From JANMEX01 sp031422915 (GTDB lineage Bacteria; Pseudomonadota; Alphaproteobacteria; Rhizobiales; Rhizobiaceae): a stretch of DNA of 21,578 nt. Location: NCBI GenBank assembly GCA_031422915.1, contig JANPEK010000015.1, forward strand, positions 1-21,578, read 5' to 3'. Shown here in pieces: positions 7,517 through 13,628 of the stretch. Both the position numbers and the translations under genes were made by a program. Under the pieces are notes generated by a model that did not search any database, was not told where the DNA came from, and worked only from the letters and a program-made list of their open reading frames with translations. Each line of letters starts with the position of its first letter. Positions within the stretch are counted from its first letter, which is position 1.

Positions 7517-7896
7517 TGATGGTAATCGATACATCCGCTTGGATCGAAGTATTAGCGGACGGGCCGCAGCGTCCAACGCTTTTGAAACTATTTCCGACAC
7601 CAAACGAACTGATCGTGCCGACAATCGTTCAATTGGAATTGTCAAAATGGCTGAAGCGCGAGCGCGGCGAAGACAAGGCCGACGAAATCATCGCCTTTAC
7701 GCAGACGTGCGTGGTCGAACCCTTGGACACAAAGATCGCAATCCTTGCTGCCGAATTGTGTGTGACCCAAAAACTGGCAACCGCAGACGCGATAATTTAT
7801 GCGACAGCGCTTCAGCATAGAACCAGACTGTTGACCTGCGATGCCCATTTCGAGGGTTTGGCCGGTGTGGAATACATCAAGAAGTCGCCGCATTAA
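7516..7896 (+). CDS. vapC: PIN-domain ribonuclease toxin (VapC type)
   Basis: This is a 126-residue PIN-domain toxin, an Mg2+-dependent RNase that blocks translation when free of its antitoxin; known VapC targets are often initiator tRNA or the 23S rRNA loop. The four acidic positions of the PIN active site are visible: Asp5 in VIDTSAWIE, Glu41 in VQLELSKWL, Asp91 in ATADAIIYATA and Asp109 in LTCDAHF. Length and order are normal, so the toxin appears intact. The start is ATG 7516, sharing one base with the vapB stop; ATG 7519 immediately after it is equally possible. No gene follows directly. The next 266 bases hold a thioesterase gene remnant and the leader of the restriction gene. Confidence 0.9.
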   Translation: MMVIDTSAWIEVLADGPQRPTLLKLFPTPNELIVPTIVQLELSKWLKRERGEDKADEIIAFTQTCVVEPLDTKIAILAAELCVTQKLATADAIIYATALQHRTRLLTCDAHFEGLAGVEYIKKSPH

Positions 7897-7940
7897 TGCT
7901 GCTCGGCGGGTTGGGGTATCGCTTGTGAGTCAAATCATCT

Positions 7941-8078
7941 CACGAGTGCCGGCACATCTTCCACCATCTCCACCACCAAGACCGCTGGCTCGCCGCCACA
8001 TCCAAACTCCTGTCGCTGCACATCGACATGAGCGGACCAAAGGTTTCACCGTTTCCGGACGATATCATGGAATCGTAG
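7941..8078 (+). pseudogene. Decayed partial copy of the thioesterase gene
   Basis: Translating from CAC 7953 gives a segment beginning HIFHHLHHQDRWLAATSKLL and running through LSLHIDMSGP and PFPDDIM to TAG 8076-8078. By hand alignment it matches the intact thioesterase at 29 of 39 positions, including WLAATS, LSLHIDM and PFPxDIM. Recognisable DNA similarity begins near 7945 and ends near 8070, just after ATCATGG. Upstream sequence does not continue the gene and there is no start codon or ribosome site, so this is a remnant and not a functional gene. Its divergence means it is an old duplicate or the tail of a different homolog, not a recent copy. It sits between vapC and the restriction gene. 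Confidence 0.75.
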
Positions 8079-8162
8079 TCGCGGAGGTAGGCGCGCACGC
8101 GGACTCCGGCCTTGCCACCTTGGGGTGCACCCGCCATAGTCGCCCGTGAATCGGGGGACTTC

Positions 8163-11100
8163 ATGGACAATCGCTTTGACACATACCTGAAAGCCCTCGC
8201 TGCCGGTTACCGCGAAGGCGGCACGGAGCATACGGGGCGCACGGCGCTTGAAAACCTGCTCAACGCCTTCAAGGCCGACGCCTTGCAGCCGCGCATTCAG
8301 GTGCAGCATGAGGGCGGGCGCGAGGGGGACAAGGGCGCACCGGATTTCAAGATCAAGCGCGACGGCATGATCCTCGGCTATGTTGAGGTCAAAAACATTG
8401 GTGAGAACCTCGACAAGATTCTGAAAACCCCGCAGATCGCCAAATACCGGACGCTGTCCGGCAACATCCTTGTCACCGACTATCTCCAGTTCATCCGGAT
8501 TGATTCAAACGGCAAGGTGCTAGGCCGCGAGGCGCTGGCGTTTCCGACCGACATTGAATCGCGGACGATCAAGGTCAATGCGGAAAAGGCCGACGCTGTT
8601 TTCAAGGTTCTGACTGCCTTCTTCTCCGAAGCGCCGCAGGGGCTTGGCCGTGCACAGCAATTGGCGCTGGCGCTGGCGACACGGTCGAAAATGCTGCGGG
8701 ATTTTCTGACCGAGGAGTTGATCCGGCAGGAGAAATCCAACAAGGAAGGCCGGTTGCACGCGTTGTTCGATGTGTTCCGCGAACAGGTGTTTCACGAACT
8801 CTCGACCAAGGAATTTGCCGATGCGTTTGCGCAGATGCTGGCCTATGGCCTGTTTCTGGCCAAGCTCAACGCCAAGGATGATGAGATCGTCGCGCTCGAC
8901 AATGTCCGCAAATTTATTCCCGGCTCGTTCAGGCTGATCCGCGAACTGGTGCGGTTTCTGGAGGAAATGCAGGAAGCTGAATATGACGATGTGAAATGGG
9001 TGATCGATGAAATCCTGTCGATTGTGAACGGCCTTGCCATCGCCGATATCCGCGACGACCTTTCGTTCCGCAACCGCAAATCTGTCAGCCGGAAAGTGCG
9101 GGCGGGCGATGAGGAAGAACACCGGCTGTTTGAGCGCGACCCGTTCATCTATTTCTATGAGGATTTCCTCAAGGCCTATGACAAGGACACCCGCAAGGGA
9201 CGCGGTGTCTATTACACGCCGCCGCCGGTGGTGAATTTCATCGTCCGCGCCGTCGATGACATTTTGAAAGATACGTTCAAGATCGCCGACGGCTTGGCTG
9301 ACAATAAGGTTACTGTGCTCGATTTTGCAGCCGGAACCGGCACGTTTCTCCTCGAAGTGATGCAGAAGATATTCGACAATATAGGCGGGCCGGAAAGCGG
9401 CAAGGCTGCTGCTGTCGTGCGCGAACACATGACGAAAAACCTTAATGGCTTCGAGTATCTCATCGCGCCCTACACCATCGCCCATTTGAAATTGTCGCAA
9501 TATCTCAAGGACAAGGGCCACCAGCTTGCCAAGGATGAGCGGCTGCAAGTGTTTTTAACCAACACGCTGGAACCGATTGAACCGCAGCGCAGCACCTTCC
9601 TGCCGGAACTGTCGAACGAAGTGGAGGAAGCACAGAAGGTCAAGGAAAAGCCAATCCTCGTGATACTCGGCAACCCGCCCTATTCGGGGCACTCAAAGAA
9701 CAACGGCGACTGGATCAAACGCGGAATTAATGGGTATCAAGACAACATCAACGACAAATTCATCCCAGGCTATAAACATCTCGTCGAGCGTGTTTCGAAG
9801 GGCGTCAACGAAAGGGGCGAAGAGATATGGGAAGAGAAACTCGTTCCACTCGGCGAACGAAATCCGAAATGGCTCAATGACGATTATGTGAAATTCATCC
9901 GCTTCGCGCAGCTGAAAATGGACGCTGTGGAGGAAGGCGTCGTCGGCATCATCACCAACCATTCATGGCTGGACAACCCGACTTTTCGCGGCATGCGCCA
10001 GAGCCTGATGCGCAGTTTTGACCAGATTCACATTATCGACTTGCACGGAAATTTTAAGAAGAAAGAGCGCGCAGCAGACGGCAGCAAGGACGAAAACGTC
10101 TTCGACATTGAACAAGGTGTGGCAATTGGACTTTTTGTCAAGAAGCGCGGAGTCGAGAGAGGCGTCTGGCGAAGTGATATTTGGGGATTGAGGCTCGCAA
10201 AGTATCTGACGCTCGCTGACGCCACTATTTCAGACACTAAGTGGCAAACTGTCAGACCTAGCGAACCAAATTTCCTTTTCGAGAAGCTTTTCATGCTGCG
10301 CGACAACAACGACTGGGCGATACCAGATATGTTTGTAGTTGGAGGTGCGGGAATAGTTACCGCGCACGACGAGTTCTCCACCGCTTTTGGGGGCAATGAA
10401 CTGAGGAAACGATACGAAGATTTTCGAGACGCAAATCGCGATGTTGATGCACTTCACGGGCAGTTTAAAGTAGCAAAGAAAGAAGGGTGGGACATTCTGA
10501 AGGGGTGGGATGCGCTTCAAGGCAATTCTGATTTGGCCGACATGGTCAGGCCAGTGATCAGATATCCATTTGATAGCCGTTCAATATTTTATCAGAACGA
10601 TCTTGTATGGAGAACAGTCCGCCGTGTGATGTCGCCTTTGGCGGCAGGGGCAATTGGGCTTTCTACTATTCGCAAGAAAGACATTAGCGCACCATGGTCG
10701 CACGTTTTAGTTGTCGATCAAATGATGCTCCACCACGCCGTATCAAGTAAGGAAGTAAACTATGTCTACCCGTTAGTAGACGGTGAACACGAAAACATTT
10801 CACCAGCTTTCCGCGCCTATCTCGACGCCCGTTACGACCACCACTACTCGCCAGAAGAAATTCTCGGCTACATTTACGCCGTGCTGCACGCGCCTGCCTA
10901 CCGCTCGCGCTATGCGGAATTTCTGCGCATTGGTTTCCCGCGCATTCCTTTTGCGGAAACCAATGAGCATTTCGAGTCGCTGTCGGCGCTGGGCTTTGCC
11001 TTGGTGCAGGCGCATTTGATGCGGGAATTGCCGCGCCGGGGGCTTGGCGATATTCACGGGCGCGGCGGATACGAAGTGGAGCATGTGCGCTGGTCCGCCG

Positions 11101-11342
11101 AGGACAGCCGCATTTCGATCAACAAGGTGCAGAGCTTTGCGCCGGTGCCAGAGGCGGTGTGGAATTTCCACATTGGCGGCTATCAGGTGATCGACAAATA
11201 TCTGAAATCGCGCAAGGGGCGCACGCTCTCTTTGGACGAGATCAACCATGTGGCACGCATCTGCGACGCGCTGGCTTTCACCATTGACCAGATGGCGGCG
11301 ATTGACGCGGCTTATGCACAGGCTTTTCCGGACAGGGGATAA
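8163..11342 (+). CDS. Single-chain restriction-modification enzyme (type ISP-like, helicase-less, N6-adenine methylase)
   Basis: This 1,059-residue protein combines cutting, methylation and recognition. The N-terminus carries a PD-(D/E)xK nuclease site: Pro60-Asp61, then Glu75-Val76-Lys77 in GYVEVKN. After a helical linker comes the N6 methylase, with YYTPPPVVNFIVRAVDDIL (from 350), AdoMet motif I VLDFAAGTGTF (385-395) and catalytic motif IV NPPY (504-507). The rest, from about 600 to 1050, resembles the C-terminal specificity region of type ISP enzymes such as LlaBIII. Unlike those enzymes, no RecA-like helicase (Walker A, DEAD box) occurs between nuclease and methylase, so it should act more like a type IIG/IIL enzyme cutting near its site. 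ATG 8163 has GGGGGA 4 nt upstream; an in-frame TTG at 8112 is rejected. There is no separate hsdS, hsdM or hsdR gene. GC falls across the specificity half (about 10020-10800). Confidence 0.87.
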   Translation: MDNRFDTYLKALAAGYREGGTEHTGRTALENLLNAFKADALQPRIQVQHEGGREGDKGAPDFKIKRDGMILGYVEVKNIGENLDKILKTPQIAKYRTLSGNILVTDYLQFIRIDSNGKVLGREALAFPTDIESRTIKVNAEKADAVFKVLTAFFSEAPQGLGRAQQLALALATRSKMLRDFLTEELIRQEKSNKEGRLHALFDVFREQVFHELSTKEFADAFAQMLAYGLFLAKLNAKDDEIVALDNVRKFIPGSFRLIRELVRFLEEMQEAEYDDVKWVIDEILSIVNGLAIADIRDDLSFRNRKSVSRKVRAGDEEEHRLFERDPFIYFYEDFLKAYDKDTRKGRGVYYTPPPVVNFIVRAVDDILKDTFKIADGLADNKVTVLDFAAGTGTFLLEVMQKIFDNIGGPESGKAAAVVREHMTKNLNGFEYLIAPYTIAHLKLSQYLKDKGHQLAKDERLQVFLTNTLEPIEPQRSTFLPELSNEVEEAQKVKEKPILVILGNPPYSGHSKNNGDWIKRGINGYQDNINDKFIPGYKHLVERVSKGVNERGEEIWEEKLVPLGERNPKWLNDDYVKFIRFAQLKMDAVEEGVVGIITNHSWLDNPTFRGMRQSLMRSFDQIHIIDLHGNFKKKERAADGSKDENVFDIEQGVAIGLFVKKRGVERGVWRSDIWGLRLAKYLTLADATISDTKWQTVRPSEPNFLFEKLFMLRDNNDWAIPDMFVVGGAGIVTAHDEFSTAFGGNELRKRYEDFRDANRDVDALHGQFKVAKKEGWDILKGWDALQGNSDLADMVRPVIRYPFDSRSIFYQNDLVWRTVRRVMSPLAAGAIGLSTIRKKDISAPWSHVLVVDQMMLHHAVSSKEVNYVYPLVDGEHENISPAFRAYLDARYDHHYSPEEILGYIYAVLHAPAYRSRYAEFLRIGFPRIPFAETNEHFESLSALGFALVQAHLMRELPRRGLGDIHGRGGYEVEHVRWSAEDSRISINKVQSFAPVPEAVWNFHIGGYQVIDKYLKSRKGRTLSLDEINHVARICDALAFTIDQMAAIDAAYAQAFPDRG

Positions 11343-11405
11343 GAACGGCAAAAGGCTCGAAAAAGCTTTCCGTTTGCGCCACACTGGGGCATCACGGAAT
11401 CAATC

Positions 11406-11690
11406 ATGAGCAAGACCGACCAACCCGACCTGTTTGGCGCGCCGCAAGGCGATCTTTTCGCCAAGGAACCTGCCCAGCCCGTCTGGAAGCCGGACCCGGA
11501 CAAGGTGCGCCGTCGGCTGGAGCGCATTCTGGCCGAGGCGCGGGCGGCAGAGACGATGCCCTGGGACTGGTCGCAGCGCTCACTGTTCAAGAAGATTTTC
11601 CCGGATATGGCCAATCTGCTACCGGCAGAGGAAGCCAAGCAATATTGCTTTCAGTTCGAGCAGGAATGGGACCGGCTGATGGCGGCGTGA
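11406..11690 (+). CDS. Conserved hypothetical protein with two QxDLF clamp-like motifs
   Basis: This 94-residue protein is of a type I have seen annotated as hypothetical in alphaproteobacteria, and I cannot assign a function. The N-terminus carries two motifs spaced 8 residues apart, QPDLF (6-10) and QGDLF (14-18). Both fit the consensus of peptides that bind the DNA polymerase III beta sliding clamp (Q-x-x-L-F). The rest is predicted helical, with PDPDKVRRRLERILAEARAAE, MPWDW, SLFKKIFPDM and a C-terminal EQEWDRLMAA. No membrane segment or signal is present. ATG 11406 has only a weak upstream GGA. The gene lies 63 nt after the restriction enzyme in the same direction, so it may share its transcript, but whether the functions are linked is unknown. 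Confidence 0.72.
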   Translation: MSKTDQPDLFGAPQGDLFAKEPAQPVWKPDPDKVRRRLERILAEARAAETMPWDWSQRSLFKKIFPDMANLLPAEEAKQYCFQFEQEWDRLMAA

Positions 11691-11695
11691 GCCGC
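11670..11695 (+). repeat. 26-nt direct repeat, left copy
   Basis: This stretch spans the last codons and stop of the 94-residue gene. It recurs at 12631-12656 with 25 of 26 bases identical, about 960 bp downstream. The two copies bracket the gene remnants and the CBS gene. The element includes a small hairpin of the form GGCGGC-GTGA-GCCGC. Confidence 0.6.
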
Positions 11696-11843
11696 GCCGG
11701 ACGAAATCGCCCTCGCCTTCGATGGCCGAAACTCGCCGACGCGCAAACAGCGTGGGCGCGAAGTCCTCGAAACCCTCGCCGCCACCGGCGGAGCTCGCCT
11801 CGCCGAAGAGACCGGCAAGGGCCGGTATTTCATTCCAAGGTGA
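11691..11843 (+). pseudogene. Open C-terminal gene fragment, unassigned
   Basis: This stretch is open in the same frame as the preceding 94-residue gene, directly after its stop, and runs 50 codons to TGA 11841-11843. It includes PDEIALAFDGRNSPTRKQRG and REVLETLAATGGARLAEETG, ending GKGRYFIPR. Codon choice is strongly GC-ending, as in the real genes here. The helix-turn-helix-like layout with a final GRYF strand recalls the winged-helix tails of some methylase or helicase proteins, but I cannot name the parent. No start codon or ribosome site of its own is evident. I read it as the 3' scrap of a lost gene; a read-through extension of the upstream protein is the less likely alternative. Confidence 0.4.
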
Positions 11844-11960
11844 AGGCCGTGCAGCGGGCAGACCGCAGCGAAAAGCGTCTGTTGATTTGACAAGTTCAAG
11901 GCATCCGGCCCCGGTTGGCAGAGCCGGATCAATGACGTGCTGAAGCGGTCAGTCGCATAA
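11844..11960 (+). pseudogene. BrnA-like antitoxin remnant, frameshifted
   Basis: The 3' part reads FKASGPGWQSRINDVLKRSV followed by Ala and TAA 11958-11960, starting at 11895. This is the characteristic C-terminal helix of BrnA-type antitoxins (FKAxGPGWQxRIN). Upstream, in another frame, GRPQRKASVDL resembles the family's Gly-Arg-Pro lead-in and first strand. The two parts are out of frame and the segment normally between them is missing, while TGA 11883-11885 blocks the C-terminal frame. A deletion with a frameshift explains this. No brnT toxin gene is seen beside it, so the system is dead here. Confidence 0.55.
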
Positions 11961-12108
11961 ACCTGCCGCGCGCGCGGCTGACAGCACAGACTTTGCCTGT
12001 CCCTGCTTCGCGTCCGCTCGCCGACAGGTTTCCGTATTCCGGTCGAAAGCCTTGTTCTCTGCTTGCAGCGTCCTAGTTGCCGGCATGAGATCAATCGGGA
12101 GAAAACCA

Positions 12109-12624
12109 ATGCGTATCGGCGATAGACCTGAGTTTGCAAGAAAAGCACCAGTCATGACCTTTGGCCCTGATGAAATGGTGTCCGTTGCCGTGCATGCGAT
12201 GAGCGAGAAAAACTTCGGCGCAGCGGTTATCACCGGCCCTGATCAAAAGCCGATCGGCATCGTCACCGAGCGCGACTTCATGCGCCGCCTCCTCGACAAG
12301 GGCCTTGATCAAAAAAAGACGCCTCTGCGGGCCATCATGAGCACGGATCTGAAACTCGCCAAGGTGGATGATAATCTGTTGGACTGGCTGCGCCAGATGT
12401 CCAACGACCGCTTTCGCCATCTGCCTGTTGTCGACGACACCGGCAAATTGATTGGTCTCATGAGCCAAGGGGATTTTGTCAGCTACACATGGCCGGAATT
12501 GTTCACGCGCGTCAAAGAACAGGCGCGCGCGACATTTGATCTGAACCCTTCAATACTGACATTCCTGGGCGTCGGCATATTCATGCTGCTTGGCCTGATG
12601 GTTCTCTTGTCAATCAAGGGTTAG
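12109..12624 (+). CDS. CBS-domain protein with C-terminal membrane anchor
   Basis: This 171-residue protein has a pair of CBS domains (about 15-70 and 78-135) and one C-terminal transmembrane helix (about 149-169, ILTFLGVGIFMLLGLMVLLS). CBS pairs bind adenosine nucleotides and act as energy or ionic sensors. Their signature turns are visible as GIVTERDFMRR (50-60) and RHLPVVDDTGKLIGLMSQGDF (103-123). The CBS domains should face the cytoplasm, anchored by the tail. No partner transporter or enzyme is fused, and none nearby is an obvious client. ATG 12109 has GGGAG 7 nt upstream, better than in-frame ATG 12085. The gene stands alone between remnants on its left and a convergent hydrolase gene on its right, and is bracketed by the 26-nt direct repeat. 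Confidence 0.85.
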   Translation: MRIGDRPEFARKAPVMTFGPDEMVSVAVHAMSEKNFGAAVITGPDQKPIGIVTERDFMRRLLDKGLDQKKTPLRAIMSTDLKLAKVDDNLLDWLRQMSNDRFRHLPVVDDTGKLIGLMSQGDFVSYTWPELFTRVKEQARATFDLNPSILTFLGVGIFMLLGLMVLLSIKG

Positions 12625-12630
12625 CGGTGC

Positions 12631-12656
12631 GACCGGCTTATGGCGGCGTGAGCCGC
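12631..12656 (+). repeat. 26-nt direct repeat, right copy
   Basis: This copy matches 11670-11695 at 25 of 26 bases but lies outside any gene, 7 nt after the CBS stop. In the left copy the same bases encode the end of the 94-residue protein. This suggests a duplication of that gene's end around the intervening segment. Confidence 0.6.
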
Positions 12657-12659
12657 CAT
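12640..12659. terminator. Hairpin between convergent genes, candidate bidirectional terminator
   Basis: ATGGCGGC and GCCGCCAT form a perfect 8-bp stem around a GTGA tetraloop (a GNRA-type loop). It lies in the 54-nt gap between the CBS gene and the convergent hydrolase gene. There is no T-run on either side, so intrinsic termination would be inefficient, and the hairpin may simply be part of the repeat. Confidence 0.35.
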
Positions 12660-12678
12660 CCTTGCCGGTAGCCACACC

Positions 12679-13569
12679 TCACCCCGCATTCTTCTTCAAA
12701 AACGCCACCGTCCGGCTCCACGCCAAGTCCGCCGCCGCCTTGTCATACCGCGCCTCGGACGTGTCATTGTTGAACGCATGGTTTACGCCGTCGTACACAA
12801 ACAGCTCATACGTCTTGCCCGCCGCCTTCAGCGCCGCCTCAAACTCCGGAATGCCGGCATTGATCCGCTCATCCAGCCCGCCGTAGTGCAACATCAGTGG
12901 CGCGGTGATTTTCGGCACGTCCGCAGCCGCCGCTTGACGGCCATAGTACGCAACGCCCGCCGCAAGCCCCGGATCAGACACCGCAAGGCTGTTCACCAGC
13001 CCGCCGCCCCAGCAAAAGCCCATCGCGCCTGCCTTGCCGTTGACAGCTTCATGGCCTTTCAGAAACGCAACAGCAGCGGCAGCGTTGGCGGTCGTCTGGC
13101 CGCCATCCAGCTTGCCGATCATGTCGCGCGCCGTGTCCTCATTGTCCGGCGTGCCGCCTGCCGGTGACAGGAAATCAACCGCCAGCGCCGCAAATCCTTC
13201 CAGCGCCATCCGCCGCGCAACGTCCTTTGTGTGCGCGTTGAGGCCGCGGTTTTCATGGATAACCACCACACCCGGCAGCTTGCCAGTCCGCTCCTTCGGC
13301 AGCGCCAGATAGGCCTTCATCTCGCCGCTCGCCCCGGCAAACGTCACCTCTGAAGCTTCAACGCGCGCGTCGCCCTCCTCGATAATTGCCGCCTGCGCAG
13401 CGCTCGCCCCCAGCATCGGCGCAATCGCCGCCGCCGCAACACCGGACCCGGCCAGCTTCGTCAGCTTCGCCATGAAGCCCCGCCGGTCAAGCGTCAAATG
13501 GGTGTATTCGTCGTAGGCGTTGATCATGTCCTGCGTAATTGTCGGTTGGGTGATCGTGGGCTGGTTCAT
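12679..13569 (-). CDS. Dienelactone hydrolase family protein, Tat-exported
   Basis: This 296-residue alpha/beta hydrolase is of the dienelactone hydrolase type. The catalytic Cys186 sits in GFCWGGG, with Asp233 in GGLDERI, His264 in NHAFNN, and the Glu106 typical of the family in HENRG. A twin-arginine signal, DRRGFMAKL (Arg29-Arg30), a hydrophobic stretch and a likely cleavage after SAAQA at about 60 indicate folded export to the periplasm. The natural substrate is unknown; family members cleave lactones and esters. ATG 13569 has GGAGAG just upstream; ATG 13581 in the same frame lacks one. The N-terminus has a duplicated QPTIT motif and an unusually long stretch of 28 residues before the twin arginines. 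The gene begins 59 nt after the RND permease stop on the same strand and may be cotranscribed with the pump. Confidence 0.87.
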   Translation of the reverse strand: MNQPTITQPTITQDMINAYDEYTHLTLDRRGFMAKLTKLAGSGVAAAAIAPMLGASAAQAAIIEEGDARVEASEVTFAGASGEMKAYLALPKERTGKLPGVVVIHENRGLNAHTKDVARRMALEGFAALAVDFLSPAGGTPDNEDTARDMIGKLDGGQTTANAAAAVAFLKGHEAVNGKAGAMGFCWGGGLVNSLAVSDPGLAAGVAYYGRQAAAADVPKITAPLMLHYGGLDERINAGIPEFEAALKAAGKTYELFVYDGVNHAFNNDTSEARYDKAAADLAWSRTVAFLKKNAG

Positions 13570-13628
13570 GGCTCTCTCCATTTTGGTTTTCTGTCAGTTT
13601 GGAACGCCCCCGCGTCTAAAACTTTCGC

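Noticed and set aside
8112..8162. A 17-residue N-terminal extension of the restriction enzyme from TTG 8112
   Set aside because: No ribosome site precedes the TTG, while ATG 8163 has GGGGGA at good spacing and begins the recognisable protein.
11722..11943. A 73-codon + strand open frame over the remnant region
   Set aside because: It starts in the wrong frame for the upstream fragment and leaves the BrnA-like frame before its conserved part. Only a short piece of it is meaningful.
11965..11978. GCCGCGCGCGCGGC palindrome just after the BrnA-like stop
   Set aside because: A simple CG alternation in GC-rich DNA, with no T-run and no intact gene to terminate. Not enough to call a terminator or operator.
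13530..13569. A short tandem repeat encoding QPTITQPTIT at the N-terminus of the hydrolase
   Set aside because: Only two copies of a five-residue unit, in a signal-peptide lead region where drift is common. Not a repeat element.
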